A stretch of 64,000 bases of DNA from Rivibacter subsaxonicus. GTDB taxonomy: Bacteria > Pseudomonadota > Gammaproteobacteria > Burkholderiales > Burkholderiaceae_C. Each line of letters begins with the position of its first letter. Within the stretch, counting starts at the first letter, position 1. The stretch spans positions 962,829 through 1,026,828 of the forward strand of contig NZ_SHKP01000004.1 in assembly GCF_004217215.1 (NCBI RefSeq), written 5' to 3'. The notes beneath the pieces were generated by a model that did no database searches, was not told the DNA's origin, and saw nothing but the letters and a program-made list of their open reading frames with translations. The position numbers were made by a program, and so were the translations under genes. Of the stretch, positions 54,152 to 63,585 are shown piece by piece.

Positions 54152-54157
54152 GTTGAC

Positions 54158-55033
54158 TCAAGCCGTGGTTCGACGGCTGCGCCACCAGCTCTCGAAGCTG
54201 TAGAGCGCGAGCGCGGCCCAGATCAGCGCGAAGCCGATCGCCCGGTCCGGGCCGAAGGCTTCGCCGAACAGCAGCACGCCGAGCAGCAGTTGCAGCGTCG
54301 GGCCGATGTACTGCAACAGCCCGAGCAGCGAGAACGGGATGCGGCGCGCGCCGGCGGCGAAGAGCAGCAGCGGGATCGCGGTGATCGGGCCGGCGGCGGC
54401 GATCAGCGCCTGGGTGCCGATATCGCTCTGGACGAACACCGCGGTTCCGGCTGCGCTCCACCACCACAGCGCGGCAATCGCCAGCGGCCCGAGCAGCAGC
54501 GTCTCCATGGCCAGGCCCTCGAGCGCGCCCAGTGGCGCGGTCTTGCGCAGCAGCCCGTAGCTGGCAAAGCTGCAAGCCAGCACCAGCGCGATCCACGGCG
54601 GGTGGCCGGCCTGCCAGGTCAGCCACAGCACGCCGAGCGCGGCCAGCGCCACCGCGGCCCATTGCGCACGCCGCAGCCGCTCGTGCAGGAACAGCGCGCC
54701 GACCAGCACGTTGACCAGCGGGTTGATGAAGTAGCCGAGGCTGCCCTCGACCACGCGGCCGTTGGTCACCGCCCAGATATAGACGAACCAATTGAGGGCG
54801 ATGACCGCACTGCTGGCGGCGAAGGTGGCGACGGTGCGCCGGTCGCGCAGCGCCGCCGGCAGCCACCCGAAGCGGCGCTGCCAGCCGAGGATCGCCATCA
54901 CGAACAGCAGCGACCACGCCACCCGGTGCGCCAGCATCTCAAGCGGCGGCACCTGCTGCAGCGCCTTGAAGTAGAGCGGGAACAGCCCCCAGCAGACGTA
55001 GGCCAGCGCGGCCTGGAGGATGCCGGTCTGCAT
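54158..55033 (-). CDS. rarD: RarD-family EamA transporter
   Basis: A 291-residue protein with ten hydrophobic segments in two EamA repeats. QAALAYVCWGLFPLYFKAL and GYFINPLVNVLVGALFLHERL are RarD signatures. Substrate is unknown. It converges with the EAL gene with 6 nt between them and is followed upstream by the FKBP gene in the same direction. Confidence 0.88.
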   Translation of the reverse strand: MQTGILQAALAYVCWGLFPLYFKALQQVPPLEMLAHRVAWSLLFVMAILGWQRRFGWLPAALRDRRTVATFAASSAVIALNWFVYIWAVTNGRVVEGSLGYFINPLVNVLVGALFLHERLRRAQWAAVALAALGVLWLTWQAGHPPWIALVLACSFASYGLLRKTAPLGALEGLAMETLLLGPLAIAALWWWSAAGTAVFVQSDIGTQALIAAAGPITAIPLLLFAAGARRIPFSLLGLLQYIGPTLQLLLGVLLFGEAFGPDRAIGFALIWAALALYSFESWWRSRRTTA

Positions 55034-55068
55034 CAGGCGGCGGTCGTGGGCCGCCGCCGGTGAACGGT

Positions 55069-55425
55069 TCAACGCAGGCCGAGCAGGTCGACCTCGAACA
55101 GCAGCGTCGCGTTGGGCGGGATCACGCCGCCGGCGCCGCGTGCGCCGTAGCCGAGCGCGGCCGGGATCAGCAGGCGGCGCGTGCCGCCGATCTGCATGCC
55201 GGCCACGCCCTCGTCCCAGCCCTTGATGACCATGCCGGCGCCGAGATCGAACTCGAAGGGCTGGCCGCGGTCCTTGCTGGAATCGAACTTGGCGCCGGTG
55301 GCACCGTCCTTCCACAGCCAGCCGGTGTAGTGCACGCGCACGGTCTGGCCGGGGGTGGCGGTGGCCCCGCTGCCGACGCTGGTGTCCTCGAAACTCAGGC
55401 CGCTCGGGGTGGTGGTCATGCTCAT
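55069..55425 (-). CDS. FKBP-type peptidyl-prolyl cis-trans isomerase
   Basis: A 118-residue single-domain FKBP without signal peptide. VRVHYTGWL, GQPFEFDLGAGMVIKGWDEG, RRLLIPAALGYG and IPPNATLLFEVDLL reproduce the active-site residues. A second start MTTTPSG is two codons in. It is probably co-transcribed with rarD (35 nt apart). Confidence 0.93.
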   Translation of the reverse strand: MSMTTTPSGLSFEDTSVGSGATATPGQTVRVHYTGWLWKDGATGAKFDSSKDRGQPFEFDLGAGMVIKGWDEGVAGMQIGGTRRLLIPAALGYGARGAGGVIPPNATLLFEVDLLGLR

Positions 55426-55564
55426 GATGCTGTCTCTTTGGTGACTCGCGCGCTGCGAATGAAGAATGGGTTGTGATGTTGCAACCGGCCGGCAGCATAG
55501 CCTGTGCCGCTGCGTAAGATCGTGCCGCCATCCGGGCCATCGCAGCCCGTTGCAGGAGACAAGC

Positions 55565-57298
55565 ATGAGTGCATTGCCCACCGATCGCCCGCACCTGAAG
55601 CATTGGCCGCGGCGCTTGCCGCGCGCGCTGTCGATCCCGTCGACCACGCTCTGGTTCAACCTCGAGACCGCGGCGGCGCGCTTTCCGGACAAGCCGGCCT
55701 ACATCTGCTTCGGCAAGGCGCTCAGCTACCGCGAACTGCATGCGCAATCGCTGGCGCTGGCAGGCTGGCTGCAGCACGAGGCCGGCGTCAAGAAGGGCGA
55801 CCGGGTCGTGCTGTTCATGCAGAACTGCCCGCAGTTCGTCGCCGCCTACTACGCCATCCTGCGTGCCGACGCGGTGGTGGTGCCGGTCAACCCGATGAAC
55901 AAGGCCGACGAGTTCGGCCACTACATCGTCGATCCCGATGCGCGAGTGGCGATCTGCAGCGCCGACCTGGCGCAGGCGGTCGTCGCGCCGGCCAACGCGG
56001 CACTGCCCGAGGCGCAGCGCCTGCAGCACCTGCTGGTGGCGCGCCATGCCGACGCGCTGCCCGATCGCTACGAGCCGGGCCTGGCACCGCCGCCGGCGAT
56101 GGGGGCCTGGCTACGTGCGGACGTGGCACTGCCCGATGCCGCGGCGGCCGGCGGCGCGCGCTGCACGCGCTGGTCCGAGGCCGTTGCCGCGGCTCACGCG
56201 CCCGGCCCGCACACCGCTCTGCCCGACGACATGGCGATGCTGCCCTACACCTCGGGCACCACCGGCCTGCCCAAGGGCTGCGTGCATACCCACCGCACGC
56301 TGATGAGCAACACCGTCGGTGGCCAGTGGGCGCATGCCGGCGCCGAAGCCGTGAGCCTGGGCGTGGTGCCGATGTTCCACATCACCGGCATGGTCTACGG
56401 CGTGCTCGCCGCGGTCTATGCCGGCGCGACGGTGGTGCTGATGCCGCGCTGGGACCGCGAGCTGGCCGGGGCGCTGATCTCGCGCTATCGCGTCACGCAC
56501 TGGGTCTGCATCCCGACCATGATCATCGATCTGTTCGGCAGCCCCAACTACGCCCAATTCGATCTCTCGAGCCTGCGCAACCTCTCGGGTGGCGGCGCCG
56601 CGATGCCGGCCGCGGTGGCGCAGCGCCTGCTCGACGAGTTCGGCATCGCCTTCGGCGAGGGCTACGGCCTGACCGAGACCGCGGCACCCAGCCATGGCAA
56701 CCCGCCCGAGCGCGTCAAGCAGCAATGCCTGGGCATGCCGATCTTCGGCGTCGACTCGCGCGTGGTCGACCCGATCACGCTGCAGGAAATGCCGATCGGC
56801 GAGGTCGGCGAGATCGTCACCCGCGGCCCGATGGTGTTCAAGGGCTACTGGAAGCACCCCGAGGCCACCGCGGCGGCCTTCGTCGAACTGCCAGCCTTGC
56901 CGGGGCACAAGTTCTTCCGCACCGGCGACCTCGGCCGCATGGACGAGGACGGCTACTTCTTCCTCACCGACCGCCTGAAGCGGATGATCAACGCGAGCGG
57001 CTTCAAGGTCTGGCCGGCCGAGGTCGAGTTGATGCTCTACAAGCACCCGGCAGTGCAGGAGGCCTGCGTGATCGCCACCCGTGACGCCTACCGCGGCGAG
57101 AGCGTCAAGGCGGTGGTCGTGAAGCGCCATGACCGCCAGGACGTGAGCGCCGAGGAGATCGTCGCCTGGGCGCGCGAGCACATGGCGGCCTACAAGTACC
57201 CGCGCGAGGTGGAGTTCGTCGACGCGCTGCCGAAGTCGGGCGCCGGCAAGGTGCTGTGGCGCGTGTTGCAGGACCAGGAGGACCGGCGCACGGGCTGA
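55565..57298 (+). CDS. Long-chain fatty acid-CoA ligase family (AMP-forming)
   Basis: A 577-residue adenylate-forming enzyme. The P-loop-like motif LPYTSGTTGLPKGC, GYGLTETAAPSH and the hinge RTGDLGRMDEDGYFFLTDRLKRMI are complete, and the C-terminal catalytic Lys is in SGAGKVLWR. It activates a carboxylic acid, probably a fatty acid; the exact substrate is not determined. TAAGAT (55515-55520) may be the -10 box. Confidence 0.87.
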   Translation: MSALPTDRPHLKHWPRRLPRALSIPSTTLWFNLETAAARFPDKPAYICFGKALSYRELHAQSLALAGWLQHEAGVKKGDRVVLFMQNCPQFVAAYYAILRADAVVVPVNPMNKADEFGHYIVDPDARVAICSADLAQAVVAPANAALPEAQRLQHLLVARHADALPDRYEPGLAPPPAMGAWLRADVALPDAAAAGGARCTRWSEAVAAAHAPGPHTALPDDMAMLPYTSGTTGLPKGCVHTHRTLMSNTVGGQWAHAGAEAVSLGVVPMFHITGMVYGVLAAVYAGATVVLMPRWDRELAGALISRYRVTHWVCIPTMIIDLFGSPNYAQFDLSSLRNLSGGGAAMPAAVAQRLLDEFGIAFGEGYGLTETAAPSHGNPPERVKQQCLGMPIFGVDSRVVDPITLQEMPIGEVGEIVTRGPMVFKGYWKHPEATAAAFVELPALPGHKFFRTGDLGRMDEDGYFFLTDRLKRMINASGFKVWPAEVELMLYKHPAVQEACVIATRDAYRGESVKAVVVKRHDRQDVSAEEIVAWAREHMAAYKYPREVEFVDALPKSGAGKVLWRVLQDQEDRRTG

Positions 57299-57392
57299 GT
57301 CGCCGGGCCGGCGGCGCCCCCGCATTCGCGCCGTGCTGCAGCACCTCGTTGCGGCCGGCGCGGCCGGTGCGCCCCGTACACTGCCGCGCACC

Positions 57393-58697
57393 ATGAGCCC
57401 CGCCGCCAGCCTGCTCCTGATCGCCGGCCTGATCCTGGCCAGCGCCTTCTTCTCGATCAGCGAGATCTCGATCGCCTCGGCGCGCCGCATGCGGCTGCGC
57501 CAGCTCGCCGACGACGGCGACGAGCGCGCCGCGCGCGTGCTCGAACTGCAGGAGCAGCCCGGGCGCTACATCACGCTGGTGCAGATCGGCCTCAACGCGG
57601 TGACGATCCTCGGCGGCATCGTCGGCGAGGGTGTGTTGAGCCCGGTCTACACGCGCCTGCTCGAACGCGTGGTCGAACCCGCGACGGCGCAGACGCTGGC
57701 TTTCCTGATCTCGTTCTCGACCGTCACCGCGCTGTTCCTGCTGTTTGCGGACCTGTTTCCCAAGCGCGTGGGCATCGTGCGACCGGAGCAGGTGGCGATG
57801 CGCATCGTCGGTCCGCTGAGCTGGCTGATCGCGCTGCTGGCGCCGCTGGTCTGGATCTTCGAGCGCCTGGCCGATGGCATGTTCAAACTCTTCGGCCTGC
57901 CGCAGACGCGCGACGACCGCGTGACGCACCACGACATCCTCGCGATGGCCGAGGCTGGAACCGCCGCCGGCACCATGGACGAGCACGAGCAGCAGGTCAT
58001 CGTCAACGTCTTCGAACTCGAGACGCGCACGGTGGAGAGCGCGATGACGGCGCGCAGCAGCATCGTCTGGTTCAACAGCGATGACGCGACCGAGCTGATC
58101 CGTGCGCGCATCGCGGTGGAGCCGCACTCGACTTACCTGGTCTGCAACGGCTCGATCGACAAGCCGGCCGGCTATGTGGATGCCAAGGACCTGCTCAGCC
58201 GCATGATTGCCGACAAGCCGATCGCGCTCACCGAGCCCGGCCTGCTGCACAAGGTGCTGATCATTCCCGACCGGCTGACGCTGGCCGAGGTGCTCACGCA
58301 GTTCCGCACCGTGCGCGAGGACTTCGCGGTCATCATGAACGAGTACAGCCTGGTGGTTGGCGTCATCACGCTCAACGACGTGATGAGCACCGTGATGGGC
58401 AGCATGGTCACGCCCTACCCCGAGGAGCAGCAGATCGTGCAGCGCGACGACGGCTCCTGGCTGATCGACGGCGTGACGCCAGTGCCCGACGTGCTGCGCG
58501 CACTCGACCTCGACGAGCTGCCGCACACCGGCCAGTACGACACGCTGGCCGGCTTCATGATGGTGATGCTGCGCCGCATCCCGCGCCGCACCGACGTGGT
58601 CGAGCACGCCGGGCTGCGCTTCGAGGTGATGGACGTGGACGACTACAAGATCGACCAGGTGCTGGTGACGCGGGTGGTGGGGGCGCCACCAGCCTGA
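57393..58697 (+). CDS. HlyC/CorC (CNNM) family membrane protein with CBS domains
   Basis: A 434-residue protein with an N-terminal DUF21/CNNM membrane domain (FFSISEISIASARR, about 1-185), a CBS pair (about 205-330) and a C-terminal CorC_HlyC domain (about 350-430). The family is linked to Mg2+ or Co2+ efflux and tolerance. TACACT (57377-57382) lies just before the ATG as a possible -10. Confidence 0.88.
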   Translation: MSPAASLLLIAGLILASAFFSISEISIASARRMRLRQLADDGDERAARVLELQEQPGRYITLVQIGLNAVTILGGIVGEGVLSPVYTRLLERVVEPATAQTLAFLISFSTVTALFLLFADLFPKRVGIVRPEQVAMRIVGPLSWLIALLAPLVWIFERLADGMFKLFGLPQTRDDRVTHHDILAMAEAGTAAGTMDEHEQQVIVNVFELETRTVESAMTARSSIVWFNSDDATELIRARIAVEPHSTYLVCNGSIDKPAGYVDAKDLLSRMIADKPIALTEPGLLHKVLIIPDRLTLAEVLTQFRTVREDFAVIMNEYSLVVGVITLNDVMSTVMGSMVTPYPEEQQIVQRDDGSWLIDGVTPVPDVLRALDLDELPHTGQYDTLAGFMMVMLRRIPRRTDVVEHAGLRFEVMDVDDYKIDQVLVTRVVGAPPA

Positions 58698-58712
58698 GTC
58701 CGTGTGCGGCGA

Positions 58713-58997
58713 TCAGGCCGCGAGCAGGTCCTGGGTCTCGGGTCGCCGGCGCATGTAGGCCGCGACGTAGCTGCACACCGGCCGTACCTTCAGCCCCTCG
58801 GTTCGCGCCCAGTCGAGCGCCGCCTGCACCAGTTGCGCCGCGATGCCGCGACCCTGCAGCGAGGGCGGCACCAGGGTGTGCGGCAGCACCAGGTGGTGAC
58901 CCTGGCGCTGGTAGTCGCAGACGGCCAGCTGGCCGTCGATGGTGGCCTCGAAGCGTTGCGCCTCGAGGTTGTTGCGGATCGCGAGTGCTTCGGTCAT
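58713..58997 (-). CDS. Small GNAT-type N-acetyltransferase (YidJ/GATA-like)
   Basis: A 94-residue compact GNAT of the acetyltransferase_CG type. LVLPHTLVPPSLQGRGIAAQLVQAAL is the acetyl-CoA binding segment, followed by VRPVCSYVAAYM. The substrate is unknown. It converges on the CNNM gene. Confidence 0.88.
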   Translation of the reverse strand: MTEALAIRNNLEAQRFEATIDGQLAVCDYQRQGHHLVLPHTLVPPSLQGRGIAAQLVQAALDWARTEGLKVRPVCSYVAAYMRRRPETQDLLAA

Positions 58998-59056
58998 GGG
59001 GACACGGCGGGTGGCGGGACTCCAGTGTGCCCGCGCCGCCGCCGCGCTGCTGGGAG

Positions 59057-59389
59057 TCAGCTCGTCGGGCCGCTGGCCGCCGGTCCCGGGCGCGTGCCGC
59101 GCTGGCCGGCATGCGCCGCCATGAAGGCACCGACCTGCTGCTGCGTGATGCGGCCGGTCCTGGTGCTGTCGATCTCGTCGAAATGGCGGGCCAGGCGCGG
59201 CATGCCGACCTCAGCCTCGGCGCGCGTCAGCGCGCCGTCGCCGTCCTTGTCGGCGGCCCTGAAGCGTTCGGCGAACTTCGCTGCCATCTCGGCGCGGTCG
59301 CGGCGGGCAGGTCGGGTGGTCGACGTGTCCTGCGCCAGGACGGGGGCGCTGACGGCGAGGGCGGCCAGCACAAGGGTGAGTCGTTGCAT
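59057..59389 (-). CDS. Secreted EF-hand protein
   Basis: A 110-residue protein with an N-terminal signal peptide (LTLVLAALAVSAPVLAQ). One canonical EF-hand loop is present (DKDGDGALTRAE) and a second degenerate one (DSTRTGRITQQQ) has lost Asp ligands. Probably a periplasmic calcium-binding protein of unknown role. Confidence 0.82.
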   Translation of the reverse strand: MQRLTLVLAALAVSAPVLAQDTSTTRPARRDRAEMAAKFAERFRAADKDGDGALTRAEAEVGMPRLARHFDEIDSTRTGRITQQQVGAFMAAHAGQRGTRPGPAASGPTS

Positions 59390-59484
59390 GAAGGTTCCGG
59401 ATCGTTGGGACGGCACTCAATGTGCGCCGCCCGCGTATCGCGCCCGCAATCGAAGCGTAAAGATCGTTGAAGCGGCGGGCTCGT

Positions 59485-60027
59485 TCACACCCAGCCCAGC
59501 GCACCGGCCAGGCCACCGACGCCGATCAGCACCAGCAGGTGCAGCCGCGTCTTCCACACCGCCAGCGCCGCCAGCGCGGTGAGCGCGAGCGAGCGCCAGT
59601 CGGCGCCCGAGGCCGCCAGCAGCCAGCCGGTGGCCAGCATCAGCGCCAGCGTGATCGGCGCCATGCCGAGCTTGAAGGCGCGGATGCTCTTCCAGTCGGC
59701 ACGTGCCTGGCCGAAGCGCGCCACCGCCAGCGCGATGGTGGTCGACGGCAGCATGATGCCGAGCAGCGTGGCCGCGGCGCCGGCCAGGCCGCCGGCCTGG
59801 TAGCCGAGCACGGCGACGAACAGCACGTTGGGGCCGGGCGCGGCCTGCGCGATCGCGATCGACGAGGTGAACTGGGCGTCGGTGATGAGTTGCTGCTCGC
59901 CGACCATCCAGCGATGCATGTCGGGCGCCACCGTGATCGCGCCGCCGATGGCCAGCATCGACAGCAGCAGAAAGTGACTGAACAGCGCGAACCAGGTGTC
60001 CCAGCCGATCCAGTGAAGCGCCGTCAT
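59485..60027 (-). CDS. chrA: Chromate transporter subunit ChrA, second half
   Basis: A 180-residue, roughly six-span protein of the short-chain ChrA type. FLLLSMLAIGGAITVAPDMHRWMV and IAIAQAAPGPNVLFVAVLGY carry the conserved GG and PGPN-like motifs. It works with the adjacent paralogue to form a heteromeric chromate exporter. It overlaps that gene by 4 nt. Confidence 0.88.
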   Translation of the reverse strand: MTALHWIGWDTWFALFSHFLLLSMLAIGGAITVAPDMHRWMVGEQQLITDAQFTSSIAIAQAAPGPNVLFVAVLGYQAGGLAGAAATLLGIMLPSTTIALAVARFGQARADWKSIRAFKLGMAPITLALMLATGWLLAASGADWRSLALTALAALAVWKTRLHLLVLIGVGGLAGALGWV

Positions 60028-60626
60028 GGGGACGAATCCCCGAGCCGCTTCCACGCGAGCACGCAGGCCACGATGCCGAGCCCGGGCAGCACATAGCCCA
60101 GCGGCCAGCGCAGCAAGGCGATCGCGACGAAGCAGGCGCCACCGAGCGCCAGCACCATTGGCAGGCCAAGCGCGCTGTGACGCAGCGGTCGCGCCAGCCT
60201 GAGTGCGCTGCCGATGACCATGCCGGCCGAGACCGCGCCCATGCCGCGCAAGGCGCCGGCCACCGCCGGATGGCTGGCGAACTCGCCGTAAAGCGCGGCC
60301 AGCAGCAGCACCAGCACGAGCGGAAACAGCATCATCCCGGCCAGTGCCGCGAAGGCGCCGCGCAGCCCGAACCAGCGGTCACCGACCATCAGCGAGAGGT
60401 TGCAAACATTGGGCCCGGGCAGCACCTGGCCCAGCGACAGCAACTCGAGGTACTGCTGCTTGCTGAGCCAGCGCTTCTGCTCGCACAGCATGCGCTGCGC
60501 CACCGCCAGCACGCCGCCGAAGCCCTGCATCGCAAGCGCGCTGAAGCTCCAGAACAGGTCGGACGGCGAGCGCGGTGCGTGCCCTTGCGCGTCGTCCTCC
60601 GCAGCGATGGGTGCGGGCTCGGTCAT
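60024..60626 (-). CDS. chrA: Chromate transporter subunit ChrA, first half
   Basis: A 200-residue partner of the downstream ChrA-like protein, with LFWSFSALAMQGFGGVLAVAQRML, LSLGQVLPGPNVCNLSLMVG and several hydrophobic helices. Separate genes for the two halves are typical of short-chain chromate transporters. It is coupled to the Hsp70-like gene upstream by a 4-nt overlap. Confidence 0.88.
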   Translation of the reverse strand: MTEPAPIAAEDDAQGHAPRSPSDLFWSFSALAMQGFGGVLAVAQRMLCEQKRWLSKQQYLELLSLGQVLPGPNVCNLSLMVGDRWFGLRGAFAALAGMMLFPLVLVLLLAALYGEFASHPAVAGALRGMGAVSAGMVIGSALRLARPLRHSALGLPMVLALGGACFVAIALLRWPLGYVLPGLGIVACVLAWKRLGDSSP

Positions 60627-61990
60627 CGCGCCGATGCCACGGGCCCGAACAGCCTAAGCGCGTGCAGGCCGAGTCCGCGCGCCACGCTCGACAGGCGGTC
60701 GCCGCGCACCGCACGTGCCTGCGGGAAGGCCGCCGCCAGCCGCGCCACCAGCGGCGCCAGGCCGGTCGAGCCGCCGGTGAAGTAGAGCGTGTCGATGCGC
60801 GCCGGCGCGAGACCGGCATCACGCACGGTCTGGCGCGCCGCGTCGACGATGCGCTCCAGCTCGGCATCGAGTGCAGCCATCGCCTGCCGTTCGCCAAGGC
60901 GCACCGACAGCCCGGCCTCGACCGCATCGAGCGCGATGCGCACCTCGGCTTGTTCGTCGAGTTTGGCGGCGTCGCCATGATGCAGCTGCGCGACGTCGAT
61001 CTTGGCGGCCTCGGTGCGTGCCGCCAGTTCGTGCCCGAGACGCTCGCGCAGCACCTGCATCAGCCGCCGGTGGTGCGCAGGGTCGGCGTACCAGCTCGCC
61101 ATGCGCTGCAGCTCGGCCACCCGCGCCGGCGCGTAGACGGTGTTGATCAGGTGCCAGGTCGCGAGGTCGTGGTAGACGGCGCTCGGCACCTCGCGCGCGG
61201 CGCGGCCACCGCTGGCCGGGCCGTGCGAGCGGTAGCCCAGCGCCGGCAGCAGTGCCTCGAGCTCGAGCCGGCGGTCGAAGTCGGTGCCGGCCACGTGCAC
61301 GCCGTGGTTGCCGAGGATGTCGTCGGCGCGCTCGAGCCGGTCGCGCCGTTGCGGCCCCACGCGCACGATCGAGAAGTCCGAGGTGCCGCCGCCGATGTCG
61401 GCCACCAGCACCAGTTCTTCATGCGTGCAGCCGGCCTCGTGGTCGAAGGCGGCGGCGATCGGTTCGTACTGGAATGCCAACTCGCGCAGCCCGGCGTCGC
61501 GGGCGCAGGCTTCGAGCGCGGCCTGCGCGGTAGCGTCGCGCACGGGGTCATCGTCGACGAAGAACACCGGACGGCCGATCACCGCGCGCGTGACCGAGGC
61601 TGCCGGCGAGGTACCCGCCGCATGCTCGGCCGCCGCCTTCAGGTGGCGCAGGTAGCCGGTGACCACGTCGCGATAGCGCAGCGCATGGCCGCCGCCGACA
61701 TCGGTGCTCTGCTCGAACAGCGAGGAGCCGAGCAGGCTCTTCATCGAGCGCATCAGGCGGCCGTCGTAGCCGTCGACATAGGCCGCGATCGCGGCCCGGC
61801 CCACCGCGCGCGGCGGCTCGGCGCCGGGCGCCAGCGGTGGGTGCTCGGCGAAGTAGAAGACCGCGGTCGGCATCGTCGGCTGGCTGTCCTCGAGCACCAC
61901 GAGCCGGCTGCCGCCGCGCGCGGCCGCATCCGGCACCGCGACCGCGGAGTTCGAGGTGCCGAAGTCGATGGCGCACCAGGACAGGCTCAT
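60623..61990 (-). CDS. Hsp70-family protein (YegD-like)
   Basis: A 455-residue protein with an actin/Hsp70 ATPase fold: AIDFGTSNSAVAV (phosphate 1), LVADIGGGTSDFSIV (phosphate 2) and YFTGGSTGLAPL (adenosine). There is no substrate-binding lid domain of the DnaK type, as in YegD. Its function is unknown. It is the first of the three-gene unit with chrA. Confidence 0.9.
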   Translation of the reverse strand: MSLSWCAIDFGTSNSAVAVPDAAARGGSRLVVLEDSQPTMPTAVFYFAEHPPLAPGAEPPRAVGRAAIAAYVDGYDGRLMRSMKSLLGSSLFEQSTDVGGGHALRYRDVVTGYLRHLKAAAEHAAGTSPAASVTRAVIGRPVFFVDDDPVRDATAQAALEACARDAGLRELAFQYEPIAAAFDHEAGCTHEELVLVADIGGGTSDFSIVRVGPQRRDRLERADDILGNHGVHVAGTDFDRRLELEALLPALGYRSHGPASGGRAAREVPSAVYHDLATWHLINTVYAPARVAELQRMASWYADPAHHRRLMQVLRERLGHELAARTEAAKIDVAQLHHGDAAKLDEQAEVRIALDAVEAGLSVRLGERQAMAALDAELERIVDAARQTVRDAGLAPARIDTLYFTGGSTGLAPLVARLAAAFPQARAVRGDRLSSVARGLGLHALRLFGPVASAR

Positions 61991-62008
61991 CGCTTCTTCT
62001 TCTGCCTG

Positions 62009-62863
62009 CTACGCGTAGACCGCGACCACCTGGTAGGCCAGCGCCGCCAGTTCGCCGGCCGGCGTCCAGAGCCGGCCGCGCTGGTTGATGTAGCCATCGG
62101 CGGCGGCCAGCGTGTCCATGTCGATGCGCCACGGTGCGCCGGGCTCGATCGCGGCGGTCGGCCGCAGCTCGAGTGCCCAGGTCACCGAGCTGGCCGGCGC
62201 GGGGCTGCGCAGCTGGCCGATCGCCGGCGTCGGCGGCACGTCGGCCAGCAGCACGATGAGCACCTCGGGGTGGACCCCGTCATCGTCACGCAGGCGCAGG
62301 TACATGCTGGTGTCCCAACCTTGGCCGCCGGTGTAGGGCGGCGCGCCCTCGGCCCAGCGCAGGTCGAAGTGGCGGATGAAGGCCGGCGTCACGCCCTCGA
62401 TCTGCGGAAAGCGGATCGCCTGCTCGGGGCCGACCGCGATCGCCGGCGCGCGCGGCAGCAGCGCCGGCAGCGTGCTCGAGCGCGCGGCGCCGAAGGTGGC
62501 CAGCAGCACCGCGGCCACGGCCTCGGCGCCGCTGGCACCGCGTTGCAGCACGGTGGCCTGCATCTGGCGCGTGTTCTTGCCGGCACGCAGTTGCTGCACC
62601 TTCACGGTCGTCTCGCCGGCGCCGACCGGGCCGACGAAGTTGGTCTGCAGCGCGCGCAGCGGCATCGACGTGCCCTCGCTGCAGTCGAGCATCGCCTGCA
62701 CGCCAAGTGCCGCGATCAGGCCGCCGAAGGTGGTGCGGCCCTGCAACCAGTCGGTGGTGATGGTGAAGCGCACGCCGTCGGCCTCACGCTGGCGCAGCGC
62801 CAGCAGCTGGCCGAAGGGATGGAGGGCGGGGGCCGGGCGGTCGGCGGGGGACTGCGGGTTCAT
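62009..62863 (-). CDS. Acyl-CoA thioesterase family protein (TesB-like double hotdog)
   Basis: A 284-residue protein with two hotdog halves. TTDWLQGRTTFGGLIAALG in the first half and WALELRPTAAI plus INQRGRLWTPAGELAALAYQ in the second fit the TesB/4HBT_3 family. It probably hydrolyses acyl-CoA. A perfect palindrome (62898-62909) lies 34 nt upstream of its start. Confidence 0.82.
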   Translation of the reverse strand: MNPQSPADRPAPALHPFGQLLALRQREADGVRFTITTDWLQGRTTFGGLIAALGVQAMLDCSEGTSMPLRALQTNFVGPVGAGETTVKVQQLRAGKNTRQMQATVLQRGASGAEAVAAVLLATFGAARSSTLPALLPRAPAIAVGPEQAIRFPQIEGVTPAFIRHFDLRWAEGAPPYTGGQGWDTSMYLRLRDDDGVHPEVLIVLLADVPPTPAIGQLRSPAPASSVTWALELRPTAAIEPGAPWRIDMDTLAAADGYINQRGRLWTPAGELAALAYQVVAVYA

Positions 62864-62897
62864 GGTGAAGAGGGAAGCGAGTGGTTGCCGGATTATC

Positions 62898-62909
62898 GAA
62901 CGATCGTTC
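62898..62909. promoter_or_regulatory. 12-bp perfect palindrome, possible TetR-type operator
   Basis: GAACGATCGTTC in the divergent region between the thioesterase and the secreted-protein gene. AACG-N-CGTT palindromes are common operators of TetR-family regulators controlling fatty-acid genes. No regulator gene is in the window. Confidence 0.45.
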
Positions 62910-63027
62910 TATTTTTGCCGGTCGCCGTGGCGCCGGCGGCCCGCCGGGGCGGTGGCATGATGCGCGCCTCGCGCGGCGGTCGCCGTCTCCTGGCGGACAT
63001 GCCGCGCGCCGTCATCGAAAGTGCAGC

Positions 63028-63567
63028 ATGAAGTCTCCGATCGTCTCCCGGCCCGCCCGCGGCCTGTTGTTCACCCTGCTGGCGCTGGGCGCCGCCGCAC
63101 CGCTGCTGGCCGCCGATCCGGCACCCGCCAAGCAGGCCGCCAAGCCCGCCGCGGCCGCGGCCTCCGGCACCGTGCTGACCCTCGGCAAGGGCAAGCCGAC
63201 CGGCCAGGTCCTGACGCGCGATCAATTGCGCGCCTGCCTCAAGGAGCAGCCGCTGCTCAAGGCTTCCGGCGAGGAGGTGGTGCAGGCCCAGACCGCGCTC
63301 GACGCGCGCAAGGCCGAGGTCGACAAGGTCACCGCCGCGATCGCCACCGCGCGCGAGTCGGTCGACACCACCAACGAGCAACAGGTCAACGACTTCAACG
63401 CCAAGGTGCGCGAACGCACCGCGCTGGTCGATGCCTACAACGAGCAGTTGCCGGCCTTCAACAAGCAGGCCGAGGCCTACATGGGCCGCAAGGATGCCTG
63501 GCAGCGCGACTGCGCCGATCGCCCGTACACCGAACTCGACTACTTCGCGATCCAGCGCGGCAAGTGA
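63028..63567 (+). CDS. Secreted coiled-coil protein of unknown function
   Basis: A 179-residue protein with a signal peptide (GLLFTLLALGAAAPLLAAD), an Ala/Pro/Lys-rich linker, then a helical heptad-like region (about 85-150; VVQAQTALDARKAEVDKV). Two cysteines, in RACLKEQ and QRDCADR, could form a disulfide. No family was recognised. Confidence 0.72.
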   Translation: MKSPIVSRPARGLLFTLLALGAAAPLLAADPAPAKQAAKPAAAAASGTVLTLGKGKPTGQVLTRDQLRACLKEQPLLKASGEEVVQAQTALDARKAEVDKVTAAIATARESVDTTNEQQVNDFNAKVRERTALVDAYNEQLPAFNKQAEAYMGRKDAWQRDCADRPYTELDYFAIQRGK

Positions 63568-63585
63568 GTCGGCGCGCCCCTCGCG

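Noticed and set aside
60575-63031. An 818-codon open frame on the plus strand opposite the Hsp70-like and thioesterase genes
   Set aside because: Antisense shadow: low-complexity Arg/Gly/Ala composition, and the minus-strand genes have clear motifs.
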